Shown here one piece after another: positions 26,949 to 35,849 of a DNA stretch of 64,000 nucleotides. A program made the position numbers and the translations under genes. This DNA comes from DASXIF01 sp036498145. GTDB lineage: Bacteria; Actinomycetota; Actinomycetes; Mycobacteriales; Jatrophihabitantaceae. The notes under the pieces are model-generated. The model saw only the letters and a program-made list of their open reading frames with translations. It searched no databases and was not told the DNA's origin. Each line of letters starts with the position of its first letter. Position 1 is the first letter of the stretch. The stretch spans positions 124,001 to 188,000 of the forward strand of contig CAVPSV010000004.1 of the NCBI GenBank assembly GCA_963708625.1, in the 5' to 3' direction.

Positions 26949-26987
26949 GGGGAGGGTTTTGGCCCTATCGGGGCCACGATCCTCCCC
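26949..26987 (-). terminator. Imperfect hairpin after the clpS-DUF2017 unit
   Basis: GGGGAGG..TGGCC pairs with GGCCA..CCTCCCC across a 7-nt loop with a few mismatches. It separates the DUF2017 stop from the mec promoter. Confidence 0.6.
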
Positions 26988-27006
26988 AAAGCGGGATGAT
27001 CGAGGC

Positions 27007-27507
27007 TCAGGGCATCAACGCCTGGACCAGCGAGTCCTGCAACGTGGTCAGCCAGAAGTACAGCGCCCGTTGCTGAGCATGGGGCGGGTCCGACTCGTCG
27101 TCGACGTCGCCCATCTCGTCCTCGGTAATGCCGAGCCGGGTGCCCAGCACCAACCGCACATCGTTGAGCGCAGTGATCCATCGCGTACCGCCGTCGGCGT
27201 CCAGGTGCAGATCAACCCCGCGTGCTGCGGCCTCGTCCGCGTCCTGCGCGACCTCGACGACGCAGCGCCGAGCGCGCTCCGTGCGCTCGCTGCGCAGCGA
27301 GGATTCGGTCAGGTCGCGGAACTCCGTTGCCGCGGCGGCGTCGTCTCGGTAGCCAGCCGGAAACAGCCGCTGTCGCACCGGATCGGTCGCGGGCAGCGCG
27401 TCGGCTTCCAAGGCGTCGGCAAGCTCGGTGAACACGGTGGACAGCACGTGTACCTCCACCGGTTCCAGGCGCAGTCGCACCTCTCCGCGGCGGCGAGAGA
27501 CCTTCAC
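27007..27507 (-). CDS. DUF2017 family protein
   Basis: 166 residues from GTG 27505-27507, overlapping the clpS stop as GTGA. Mostly helical and Arg/Asp-rich; the C-terminal segment (RALYFWLTTLQDSLVQAL) is typical of the family, which corresponds to Rv1332 next to clpS in mycobacteria. Function unknown; the fixed pairing with clpS suggests a link to regulated proteolysis (inference). Confidence 0.85.
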   Translation of the reverse strand: MKVSRRRGEVRLRLEPVEVHVLSTVFTELADALEADALPATDPVRQRLFPAGYRDDAAAATEFRDLTESSLRSERTERARRCVVEVAQDADEAAARGVDLHLDADGGTRWITALNDVRLVLGTRLGITEDEMGDVDDESDPPHAQQRALYFWLTTLQDSLVQALMP

Positions 27508-27806
27508 GAGTCCTGTTGCAGGGTGGCCCACAAGCCGTAGCCGTGCAGGGTGTTGACGTCGAGTTCCATCCGCTCGCGGGTGCCCGAGGAGACCACCGCG
27601 CGACCGCGGTGGTGCACGTCGAGCATCAGCTTCTCCGCCTTCGCCTTGGGATACCCGAAGACGGTCATGAAGACGTGCGTCACGTAGCTCATCAGGTTGA
27701 TCGGGTCGTTCCACACGATGGTGACCCACGGCCGGTCGACCTCCGGGCGGGTCTGCTGGTCGGCCTGCCGGGCCCCCTTGCGGGTCGGGGTGAGCGTGCC
27801 GGGCAT
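27504..27806 (-). CDS. clpS: ClpS N-degron adaptor
   Basis: 100 residues. The conserved NDPINLMSYVTHVF segment forms the pocket for N-terminal degron residues; later KAEKLMLDVHHRGRAVV and the C-terminal MELDVNTLHGYGLWATL fit the family. It delivers substrates to ClpC1/ClpA. The ATG at 27804-27806 gives the normal length. Confidence 0.95.
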   Translation of the reverse strand: MPGTLTPTRKGARQADQQTRPEVDRPWVTIVWNDPINLMSYVTHVFMTVFGYPKAKAEKLMLDVHHRGRAVVSSGTRERMELDVNTLHGYGLWATLQQDS

Positions 27807-27881
27807 GCGCCCATCGTGGCACGTCGAGGGGCCTCGTTCACCCTCTCCGGCACCGGCCCGGGATCTGACACGATGCCGGGT

Positions 27882-29162
27882 ATGACGACCGCGCTGTTCA
27901 CCGACCGATACGAGTTGACCATGCTCGGCTCGGCGTTGCGGGACGGCACCGCGGCGCGTTCGTGCGTGTTCGAGGTGTTCGCGCGGCGGCTGCCGGACGG
28001 TCGGCGCTACGGCGCGGTGGCGGGCACCGCACGCATCCTGGACGCGATCGAGGCGTTCCGGTTCGACGAACAGACGGTGCAATGGCTGCTGGGTGAGCGC
28101 ATCGTCGACGCCGCCACTGCCGATTACCTCGCCGGCTATCGGTTCACCGGCGACGTCGACGGCTACCCCGAAGGCGAGGTGTACTTCCCGTACTCGCCGC
28201 TACTCACCGTCGCCGGCTCGTTCGCCGAGACGGTGGTGCTGGAAACGCTGGTGCTGTCGATCCTGAATTACGATTGCGCGGTGGCTTCGGCCGCGGCGCG
28301 GATGGTGAGCGCGGCCGCCGGCCGCCCGATCATCGAGATGGGTTCCCGACGCACCCACGAACGCGCCGCGGTCGCCGCCGCCCGCGCCGCCTACCTGGCC
28401 GGGTTCGCGTCCACGTCCAACCTGGCCGCGAGCCGCGCGTACGGCATTCCGACCGCAGGTACGGCAGCGCACGCGTTCACGCTGCTGCACGACGACGAGC
28501 GGGCCGCCTTCGCCGCGCAGGTCGCCTCACTCGGCCCGGAGACCACCCTGCTGGTGGACACCTACGACATCACTCGCGGCATCGAACTGGCGGTGCAGGT
28601 TGCCGGGACATCGCTGGCGGCGGTGCGCATCGACTCCGGCGACCTCGGCGTGATGGCGCGCCACGCGCGCGAGCAGCTCGACGGCCTCGGCGCGACCGGC
28701 ACCCAGATCGTGGTCAGCGGCGATCTGGACGAGTTCTCCATCGCCGCGCTGGGCGCAACCCCGGTGGACGCCTACGGGGCGGGTACCGCGGTGGTCACCG
28801 GCTCCGGTGCCCCGACCGCGAACCTGGTGTACAAGCTCGTCGAGGTGGACGGGCGTCCGGTCGCCAAGCGCTCCGAGCACAAGCAGACCCACGGCGGGCG
28901 CAAGACGGTGCGGCGCCGGTACAAGCCGACCGGCACCGCGGTCGAGGAGATCGTCCTCACCGGAGCGCCGGGCGAGGCGGCCGAGGGCGAGCGAGCCATA
29001 CAGCGGCCGTTCCTGCGCTCGGGCGCACGCGTCGCCGACCTACCCACGTTGACCGACTCCCGCGAGCACATGCGCGCGGCGATGGTCAGTCTCCCCTGGG
29101 ACGGCCTGAAGCTCTCCCGCGGCGAGCCGGCCATCGCAACACGCTTCGTCGGCCCGCAGTGA
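27882..29162 (+). CDS. pncB: Nicotinate phosphoribosyltransferase
   Basis: 426 residues. It makes nicotinate mononucleotide from nicotinate and PRPP. Conserved: ALFTDRYELTM at the N-terminus, GSRRTH with the phosphorylated His, the FASTSNLAA loop, VDTYD, RIDSGDL, and YKLVEVDGRPVAKRS. An in-frame ATG three codons earlier (27873) is also possible; neither has a clear ribosome site. Divergent from clpS and followed by pncA, so both steps of NAD salvage are adjacent. Confidence 0.93.
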   Translation: MTTALFTDRYELTMLGSALRDGTAARSCVFEVFARRLPDGRRYGAVAGTARILDAIEAFRFDEQTVQWLLGERIVDAATADYLAGYRFTGDVDGYPEGEVYFPYSPLLTVAGSFAETVVLETLVLSILNYDCAVASAAARMVSAAAGRPIIEMGSRRTHERAAVAAARAAYLAGFASTSNLAASRAYGIPTAGTAAHAFTLLHDDERAAFAAQVASLGPETTLLVDTYDITRGIELAVQVAGTSLAAVRIDSGDLGVMARHAREQLDGLGATGTQIVVSGDLDEFSIAALGATPVDAYGAGTAVVTGSGAPTANLVYKLVEVDGRPVAKRSEHKQTHGGRKTVRRRYKPTGTAVEEIVLTGAPGEAAEGERAIQRPFLRSGARVADLPTLTDSREHMRAAMVSLPWDGLKLSRGEPAIATRFVGPQ

Positions 29163-29204
29163 GCGGCGCAGCCCGCGCGGCGGCATAACACCCGCCGCCG
29201 TGGG

Positions 29205-29210
29205 TAGCGT
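29205..29210 (+). promoter_or_regulatory. -10 box TAGCGT for leaderless pncA
   Basis: TAGCGT, 6 nt, then GTG 29217. Confidence 0.55.
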
Positions 29211-29216
29211 GGAGTC

Positions 29217-29786
29217 GTGGCAACCGCGGTGATCGTGGTGGACGTGCAGAACGACTTCTGCGAGGGCGGCTCGCTGGCCGTCGCCGGTGGCGCCGAGGTG
29301 GCCCGCTCGGTGAGCAGATTGCTCGCGGACACCAACGCGGACCACGTGATCGCGACTCGTGACCATCACATCGATCCTGGGCACCACTTCGCCGCGCATC
29401 CGGATTTCGTGCACAGCTGGCCGCGGCACTGTGTCGTGGGCACCGGCGGCGTCGAACTGCATCCGGACCTCGACACCAGCCGGGTCGAGGCGGTGTTCGA
29501 CAAAGGTGAGTACGCGGCGGCGTACTCCGGGTTCGAAGGCCGAAGCGACGGCCTCGGTCTGGCCGACTGGTTGCACGCGCACAGCGTCGACACGGTGCAG
29601 GTCCTCGGCATCGCGACCGATCACTGCGTGCGCGCGACCGCGCTCGACGCAGCCCGGCTCGGATTCGATACCACTGTGCTGCTCGATTACACCGCGGGTG
29701 TCGCGGCGGCGACAGTCGACACCGCGCTCGTCGAGCTACGCGATGCACGTGTCGCACTCGTCGGTGCACCGATCGTCCGCACGTAG
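29217..29786 (+). CDS. pncA: Nicotinamidase/pyrazinamidase
   Basis: 189 residues, isochorismatase-like fold. Catalytic triad visible: Asp in VVDVQNDF (residue 9), Lys in DKGEYAAAYS, Cys in ATDHCVRATA. Metal ligands lie in DHHIDPGHHF. It deamidates nicotinamide to nicotinate for PncB. GTG start supported by the -10 box 6 nt upstream. Confidence 0.95.
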   Translation: MATAVIVVDVQNDFCEGGSLAVAGGAEVARSVSRLLADTNADHVIATRDHHIDPGHHFAAHPDFVHSWPRHCVVGTGGVELHPDLDTSRVEAVFDKGEYAAAYSGFEGRSDGLGLADWLHAHSVDTVQVLGIATDHCVRATALDAARLGFDTTVLLDYTAGVAAATVDTALVELRDARVALVGAPIVRT

Positions 29787-29798
29787 CTGCGCATCAGC

Positions 29799-29804
29799 TA
29801 GCGT
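29799..29804 (+). promoter_or_regulatory. -10 box TAGCGT for the 4-TM protein
   Basis: TAGCGT, 7 nt, then ATG 29812. Same hexamer as for pncA. Confidence 0.5.
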
Positions 29805-29811
29805 TTCTCAC

Positions 29812-30351
29812 ATGAGCGCACCGTGGTCGCCGGAGCCGCAGCCGGGTCAGCCCCCGATGGGACCGGTCACCACCAAGTTCGCGAGGCTCGATCCCGGTCC
29901 CAGCCAGACGTTCGGCTGGCTCGGCTTCGGCATGAGCGTGATCGGCTCGGTCATGGTGCTCGTTTCCTACTCAGCACTGATCTGGATCGGCGCGGGAAAC
30001 TACACGTTCCCCGACCTGCGTCAGCGAATCACCGCGATCGACTCCGACGTGCTGGTGCACCCGGTCGCAAAGACGTACTTCTCCTGGCTCGGCTGGGCAA
30101 TATTGGCCTTGGTCGCGGTGTGCGCGATACTCGCCGCGACACCCGCACTCAGCGGGCCGTTTCGGATCCTCGCGCCACTGCTCGCGGTAGCGGCGATAGC
30201 CCTCACCCTGGTCGCGATCGACATCACCAACCAGCGCGCTTACGGCGTCTGGTTCAGGGACGCACGCGCCGGCTTCTACCTCGCGTTGGTCGGCTTCGTC
30301 CTGGTGGCCATCGGCAGCGCGTTAGGTCCGGGCCGAGAGCGGCGCTACTGA
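29812..30351 (+). CDS. Four-TM membrane protein of unknown function
   Basis: 179 residues. Cytoplasmic Pro-rich N-terminus (MSAPWSPEPQPGQPP), then four TM helices (about 33-58, 93-113, 118-140, 155-173). No family recognised. The ATG is fixed by the -10 box; the much longer frame upstream overlaps pncA and is rejected. Convergent with serB. Confidence 0.75.
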   Translation: MSAPWSPEPQPGQPPMGPVTTKFARLDPGPSQTFGWLGFGMSVIGSVMVLVSYSALIWIGAGNYTFPDLRQRITAIDSDVLVHPVAKTYFSWLGWAILALVAVCAILAATPALSGPFRILAPLLAVAAIALTLVAIDITNQRAYGVWFRDARAGFYLALVGFVLVAIGSALGPGRERRY

Positions 30352-30355
30352 CTCA

Positions 30356-30378
30356 CCGCGAGGCGTGCCCGCTCGCGG
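30356..30378. terminator. Hairpin between convergent genes
   Basis: CCGCGAG and CTCGCGG with a 9-nt loop in the 37-bp gap before the serB stop. Confidence 0.4.
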
Positions 30379-30388
30379 CACGGCCGGC

Positions 30389-31600
30389 TCACTCGGCAAC
30401 CGGCGGTACCGCGACGATGCCGTCCGCAGCGTCCGCCGCCACGATCTCCTCGCGGCCGATGCCCAGCACGAACAGCACCGTGTCCAGGAACGGCACGTTC
30501 AGCGCTGTGTCGGCCGCCGTGCGCACCGCAGCCTTTGCGTTGAACGCGATGCCCAGACCAGCCACTTCGAGCATGTCGATGTCGTTCGCACCGTCGCCCA
30601 CCGCCACCGTCTGCGCAACCGGGACCCCGAAGCGTTCCGCCACCTGCCGCAGCGCAGCGGCTTTCCCGGCCCGATCGACGATCGGCTCGCGCACCTTTCC
30701 GGTCACCTTGCCAGCGGCGATCTCCAGCTCGTTCGCGACCGCGAAATCAAGACCGAGTTCCGCCACGAACCGATCGGTGAAAACCGAGAATCCACCGCTG
30801 ATCAGCCCGACGTAGAAACCGAGCCGGCGCAGCGTCCGGACGAAGGTGCGGGCGCCGGGCGTGAGCACGAGGCCATCCCGGACGGCGAGCACGTCCTCCT
30901 CCGACAGGCCGGCGAGCAGCGCCACCCGCTCGCGCAACGCATCGGCGAAATCGGACTCGCCGGCCATCGCGCGTTCGGTGGCATCGGCCACCTCCTCGCG
31001 CACGCCGGCTCGCTCGGCGAGCAGGTCGATCGCCTCGCCGCGGATCAGGGTCGAATCCACATCGAGGACGACCAGTCGTTTCGCCCGCCGGCGCAGCCCG
31101 GCCGGTTCCACCGCCACGTCGACGCCGGTGTCTGCGGCGGCCTGCACCAGTGCGCCTCGTAGCGCGACCGAATCGGCGGTCCGCACGATCATCTCCAGTG
31201 CGCTCACCGGCTCGGTGGACAGCTGCAGCACCGACTCGATGTTGTCGCCGATGTCGGCGATGCACTGCGCCAGGTGGCTCAGCGCGCCGGGACGCAGCGG
31301 TCGGCCCACGACGATCACGTGACTCTTGCTGGTGTGCGCCTGCGATCGCACCGGACCATCGGCCAGCGCGACCTCGCACTCCATGCCCAGCGCGGCGGCA
31401 GCCTGGGTGACGGAGTTGCGCAGCGCGCTCGGGTCGCCGCGCAAGTCGAACAACACGGCCAGGATCAGCCGGTCGCGAATGACCACCTGCTCGACGTCGC
31501 GCACGTCCACGTCATGGGCGGCCAGCGCCGAGAAGAAGGCGGCGGTCACGCCCGGACGGTCCCGGCCGGTGATCGTGGCCAGCACTGACGTCGGATGCAT
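30389..31600 (-). CDS. serB: Phosphoserine phosphatase SerB2 type
   Basis: 403 residues. Two ACT-like domains (about 1-85 and 92-170) precede a HAD phosphatase domain with VVLDVDSTLIRGE (nucleophile Asp), SGGFSVF, and VGDGANDIDML. It makes serine from phosphoserine; the ACT domains bind amino acids and regulate it. Length and layout match mycobacterial SerB2, whose neighbour is also ctaD. Confidence 0.96.
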   Translation of the reverse strand: MHPTSVLATITGRDRPGVTAAFFSALAAHDVDVRDVEQVVIRDRLILAVLFDLRGDPSALRNSVTQAAAALGMECEVALADGPVRSQAHTSKSHVIVVGRPLRPGALSHLAQCIADIGDNIESVLQLSTEPVSALEMIVRTADSVALRGALVQAAADTGVDVAVEPAGLRRRAKRLVVLDVDSTLIRGEAIDLLAERAGVREEVADATERAMAGESDFADALRERVALLAGLSEEDVLAVRDGLVLTPGARTFVRTLRRLGFYVGLISGGFSVFTDRFVAELGLDFAVANELEIAAGKVTGKVREPIVDRAGKAAALRQVAERFGVPVAQTVAVGDGANDIDMLEVAGLGIAFNAKAAVRTAADTALNVPFLDTVLFVLGIGREEIVAADAADGIVAVPPVAE

Positions 31601-31656
31601 GCGCGCTCAGTTCCCCCGAACTCACCCGCGGGCGGTCACGCCGCCCACGGCAATGC

Positions 31657-33459
31657 TCAGCCGTGATGCGGGTTGGACTCCGCGTCGTTGGAGCGGTGCC
31701 CGTCGGCGCCCACGGCAGCGGTAGCCAGAGCTGGCGCGTGATTGTGCCGCTTGCCGGCATGCGCCTCGGCCTCGAGGCGCTCCAATAGGTGCGGGTAGTG
31801 GTACTCGAAGGCCGGACGTTCGGAACGGATCCGGGGAATCGAGGTGAAGTTGTGCCGCGGCGGCGGGCAGGACGTCGCCCACTCCAGCGAGTTGCCGTGG
31901 CCCCACGGGTCGTCCGCGGTCACGATCTCGCCGAACCGGTAGGACTTGTACACGTTGTAGGCGAACGGGATCATCGAGAACCCGAGCACGAATGATCCGA
32001 TGGTCGACACCGTGTTCAGCGTGGTGAATCCATCCGAGGCCAGGTAGTCGGCGTACCGGCGCGGCATGCCCTCGGCGCCGAGCCAGTGCTGCACCAGGAA
32101 CGTCAGATGGAAGCCGACGAACGTCAGCCAGAAATGCCACTTGCCCAGACGCTCGTCGAGGTAACGGCCGGTGTACTTCGGGAACCAGAAATAGATGCCC
32201 GACCACACCGCGAAGACGATGGTGCCGAACAGCACGTAGTGGAAGTGCGCGACGACGAAGTAGCTGTCGGCGACGTGGAAGTCCAGCGGTGGGCTGGCCA
32301 GGATGACGCCCGTCAGGCCACCGAACAGGAACGTGACGAGGAATCCGACCGCGAACAGCATCGGCGTCTCGAACGTGACGGAGCCACGGAACATCGTGCC
32401 GATCCAGTTGAAGAACTTGATGCCGGTGGGCACCGCGATCAGGAAGGTCATCAGCGAGAAGAACGGCAGCAGCACGGCGCCGGTGGTGAACATGTGGTGC
32501 GCCCACACCGTCAGCGACAGCGCCGCGATCGACAGCGTCGCCAGGACCATGCCCTTGTAGCCGAACAGCGGCTTGCGGCTGAACACCGGGATTACTTCGG
32601 TGATGATGCCGAAGAACGGCAGCGCGATGATGTAGACCTCGGGATGGCCGAAGAACCAGAACAGGTGCTGCCAGAGGATCGCCCCGCCGTTGGCCGGATC
32701 GAACACCTGCGCGTGCAGGTGCCGGTCCACCCAGAGCACGAGCAGTGCCGCGGTCAGGATCGGGAACGCCAGCAGGATCAGCAGGCTGGTCACCATGATG
32801 TTCCAGGTGAAGATCGGCAACCGGAACATCGTCATGCCCGGCGCGCGCAGCGTGATGACCGTGGTCACCATGTTGACTCCGCCGAGGATGGTGCCGAGGC
32901 CGGCGATGACCAGACCGATTATCCACAGGTCGGTGCCCACCCCGGGCGAATTGATCTCGTTGTTTAGCGGCGCGTACAACGTCCAGCCGGCATCGGCAGC
33001 GCCGCCCGGGGTCAGGAAGCTGGAGACGGTCATGGTGGCGCCGAACAGGTACAGCCAGTAGGAGAAGGCGTTGAGTCGCGGGAACGCGACGTCCGGCGAG
33101 CCGATCTGCAACGGCAGCACCAGGTTGGCGAAACCGAACAGGATCGGCGTCGCGAACAGCAGCAGCATGATGGTGCCGTGCATGGTGAACAGCTGGTTGT
33201 ACTGCTCCGGGGTGAGGAACTGCATGCCCGGACGTGCAAGCTCGGCACGCATGAGCAGCGCCAGCACGCCACCGATACCGAAGAAGATCAGCGAGGTGAC
33301 CATGTACAGCCGACCGATGATCTTGTGGTCGGTCGTGCGGATCAAGGCACCGAGCATCGAGCCACGAGCTGCGGTGTGGGCCGGGAACGGCCGGGCGACG
33401 ATCGGCCGGGGCGTCGGCGGCGCTGGAGCGCTGGCCGGCGGATCAGCAGTCGTGGTCAC
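31657..33459 (-). CDS. ctaD: Cytochrome c oxidase subunit I (aa3 type)
   Basis: 600 residues from GTG 33457-33459, which is 6 nt after TATTCT; a longer in-frame start is less likely. Twelve TM helices. Heme and copper ligands visible: TMHGTIM (low-spin heme a), FGHPEVYI (CuB His and cross-linked Tyr), WAHHMFTTG (CuB His pair), and FHYVLFGT (heme His). Terminal oxidase of the respiratory chain. A His/Asn-rich C-terminal tail (about 575-600) is present. Confidence 0.97.
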   Translation of the reverse strand: MTTTADPPASAPAPPTPRPIVARPFPAHTAARGSMLGALIRTTDHKIIGRLYMVTSLIFFGIGGVLALLMRAELARPGMQFLTPEQYNQLFTMHGTIMLLLFATPILFGFANLVLPLQIGSPDVAFPRLNAFSYWLYLFGATMTVSSFLTPGGAADAGWTLYAPLNNEINSPGVGTDLWIIGLVIAGLGTILGGVNMVTTVITLRAPGMTMFRLPIFTWNIMVTSLLILLAFPILTAALLVLWVDRHLHAQVFDPANGGAILWQHLFWFFGHPEVYIIALPFFGIITEVIPVFSRKPLFGYKGMVLATLSIAALSLTVWAHHMFTTGAVLLPFFSLMTFLIAVPTGIKFFNWIGTMFRGSVTFETPMLFAVGFLVTFLFGGLTGVILASPPLDFHVADSYFVVAHFHYVLFGTIVFAVWSGIYFWFPKYTGRYLDERLGKWHFWLTFVGFHLTFLVQHWLGAEGMPRRYADYLASDGFTTLNTVSTIGSFVLGFSMIPFAYNVYKSYRFGEIVTADDPWGHGNSLEWATSCPPPRHNFTSIPRIRSERPAFEYHYPHLLERLEAEAHAGKRHNHAPALATAAVGADGHRSNDAESNPHHG

Positions 33460-33465
33460 ATAGGC

Positions 33466-33471
33466 AGAATA
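33466..33471 (-). promoter_or_regulatory. -10 box TATTCT for leaderless ctaD
   Basis: TATTCT, 6 nt, then GTG. Confidence 0.6.
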
Positions 33472-33616
33472 GTCATCAAGGCCTCCGGTGAGCGCATCGG
33501 GCGGGGGTGGCTGCGCGGTCGGGCCAGGCACCCCGCCGGCGCGTCCGCGGGGCCCCCGCTACAGCCTCCGGGCGGCACCGCGGCGATCGTCGTCCCGGCG
33601 CCGATCCAGCACACGG

Positions 33617-33622
33617 CACAAT
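33617..33622 (+). promoter_or_regulatory. Possible -10 box CACAAT for the E1 gene
   Basis: CACAAT, 7 nt, then GTG 33630. It fits only positions 2 and 6 of TANNNT, so it is weak. Confidence 0.3.
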
Positions 33623-33629
33623 CACCGGG

Positions 33630-35849
33630 GTGACGACTCCGGAGGAGGTGCCCAGCGGTACCGCCGCGACACCGCACGACCGACTGAACCGGCATGTCCG
33701 CGACGGCCTGGCCGCGCTGGCCGGCAACGCCGCGATCGCACCCACCGACCCGACCTTGCTCGCCCTGTTCGACGCCATGGCCGGCAGCCGGCTGCTGGAC
33801 ATCGCGGCACGCCGCATGCGGGAGCGCGGCGAAAGCTTCTACACGATCTCCTCGGCCGGGCACGAATCGAACGCGCTGATTGCCAATGCGCTGCGGCCGA
33901 CCGATCCGGCGCTGCTGCACTACCGCTCCGGAGCGTTCTACCTGGCCCGGGCCCTGCAGGCCGGCCGCACCCTCGACGACGGGTTGCGCGCGGTGCTGCT
34001 CGGGCTGGCGACCGCGGTGAGCGACCCCGCCTCCGGCGGTCGGCACAAGGTTTTCGGCGACAGCGGGCTGGCCATCATCCCGCAGACCTCGACGATCGCC
34101 TCGCACCTGCCGCGCGCGGTCGGCGTCGGCTTCGCCATCGGCCGCGCACGGCGCCTCGAGCTGCCGACGCGCTGGCTGCCGGACTCCGTTGTGCTGTGCA
34201 GTTTTGGCGACGCGAGCATCAACCACTCCACCGCGGTGGGCGCGCTGAACACCGCGTCGTACTGCGAGGCCGGCGGCCTACCGCTGCCGATCGTGTTCCT
34301 GTGTGAGGACAACGGCTTGGGCATCTCGGTGCCGACACCGCCGGGCTGGGTGGCCCTAGCGGCGCAGCGTCCCGGCATCCGGTACCTGGCCGCCAGCGGC
34401 GACGATCCCGGATCGGTATCACTCGCGGCACGGGAGGCGGTCGAGTACGCCCGCGAGGAGAACAAGCCGGTATTCCTGCACCTGCGCACGATGCGCTACC
34501 TCGGCCACGCTGGCACCGATGTGGAAACCGGCTACCGCAGCGCCGCCGCCATCAACGCGGACCTGGTCCATGACCCGCTGCTCGCGTTCGCCCGGGTGAT
34601 CACCGGCACCGACCTGCTGCACCGCTACGACTTCATCGGCCGGCGGATCAGCTCCATCGCCGTCGAGGTGAGCGCCGAGCCGAAGCACAAGTCGGCGGCT
34701 GCGATCATGGCGCCGCTCGCGCCGCGCGATCCCATGGTCACCGCCCAGATCGCCCGGCAACTGCCGGCCCCGTCGGTGCGGGAGCGGATCTTCGAGGGCA
34801 AGCTGCCGGAAACCGCGGGCCCGCTCACGCTGGCACAGACGATCAACGCGGCGCTGGTGGACGTGATGGCGACGCGACCGGACATCTTCGTGTTCGGCGA
34901 GGACGTCGCCCGCAAGGGCGGGGTGTACGGCCTCACCCGTGGTCTGCAGGCCCGCTACGGCGCGGCGCGCGTGTTCGACACCCTGCTGGATGAGCAGTCG
35001 ATCCTGGGACTCGCGCTCGGCTTCGGCGTCAGCGGACTGGTGCCAATCCCGGAGATCCAGTACCTGGCCTACCTGCACAACGCGGAGGACCAGTTGCGCG
35101 GCGAAGCGGCGAGCCTGCGCTTCTTCAGCGACGGCGCGTTCGCCAACCCGATGGTGTTGCGGGTGGCCGGCCTGGCTTACCAGAAGGGCTTCGGCGGCCA
35201 CTTCCACAATGACAACGCGCTCGGCGTGCTGCGCGACATTCCCGGTCTGGTGATCGCGGTCCCGTCCCGCCCCGAGGATGCCGGGCCGATGCTGCGCAGT
35301 TGCATCGGCGCCGCGATCAGCACCGGCCAGGTGAGCGTGTACCTGGAGCCGATCGCGCTGTACCACGAGCGCGACCTGTACGAGGAGGGCGACCGAGCCT
35401 GGCTCGGGCCGTACCTGCCCGATCGCGACGTGCCAATCGGCTCCGCGCAGGTGCACGGCGACGGCACCGACCTGACCATGATCACATTCGGCAACGGCGT
35501 GCGGATGAGCCTGCGCGCGGCGTACCGGCTCAGCGCCGAGCGGCTGCGTGCCCGGGTGGTCGACCTGCGCTGGCTGGCGCCGCTGCCGTTGCGGCAACTA
35601 CTTCGGGAGGCCGACGCCACCGGGCGGGTGCTGGTCGTCGACGAGACGAGGCATTCCGGCGGGGTCGGCGAGGGGATCGTGACGGCCCTGCTGGAGAACG
35701 GCTTCACCGGGCGGGTGACCCGGGTGTCCAGCCGGGACACCTTCATTCCGCTCGGCGACGCGGCCGAACGGGTGCTTCTCGGCGAGGAGCAGATCGAGCG
35801 CGCTGCGCGCCGGCTGTGCGGGCGCCGCGCGCACCGCCGAGGTCAGTAG
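33630..35849 (+). CDS. 2-oxo acid dehydrogenase E1, fused alpha and beta subunits
   Basis: 739 residues. The N-terminal half is an E1-alpha fold with the ThDP site (FGDASINHSTA, then LCEDNGLGIS). The C-terminal half from about 395 is E1-beta (FVFGEDVARKGGVYGLT, EIQYLAYLHNAEDQ, VVDETRHSGG). Such fusions decarboxylate branched-chain 2-oxo acids or pyruvate and pass the acyl group to an E2. No E2 or E3 gene is visible in the window. The 3' end overlaps the convergent lat gene by 7 nt. Branched-chain versus other substrate cannot be decided from sequence alone. Confidence 0.9.
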   Translation: MTTPEEVPSGTAATPHDRLNRHVRDGLAALAGNAAIAPTDPTLLALFDAMAGSRLLDIAARRMRERGESFYTISSAGHESNALIANALRPTDPALLHYRSGAFYLARALQAGRTLDDGLRAVLLGLATAVSDPASGGRHKVFGDSGLAIIPQTSTIASHLPRAVGVGFAIGRARRLELPTRWLPDSVVLCSFGDASINHSTAVGALNTASYCEAGGLPLPIVFLCEDNGLGISVPTPPGWVALAAQRPGIRYLAASGDDPGSVSLAAREAVEYAREENKPVFLHLRTMRYLGHAGTDVETGYRSAAAINADLVHDPLLAFARVITGTDLLHRYDFIGRRISSIAVEVSAEPKHKSAAAIMAPLAPRDPMVTAQIARQLPAPSVRERIFEGKLPETAGPLTLAQTINAALVDVMATRPDIFVFGEDVARKGGVYGLTRGLQARYGAARVFDTLLDEQSILGLALGFGVSGLVPIPEIQYLAYLHNAEDQLRGEAASLRFFSDGAFANPMVLRVAGLAYQKGFGGHFHNDNALGVLRDIPGLVIAVPSRPEDAGPMLRSCIGAAISTGQVSVYLEPIALYHERDLYEEGDRAWLGPYLPDRDVPIGSAQVHGDGTDLTMITFGNGVRMSLRAAYRLSAERLRARVVDLRWLAPLPLRQLLREADATGRVLVVDETRHSGGVGEGIVTALLENGFTGRVTRVSSRDTFIPLGDAAERVLLGEEQIERAARRLCGRRAHRRGQ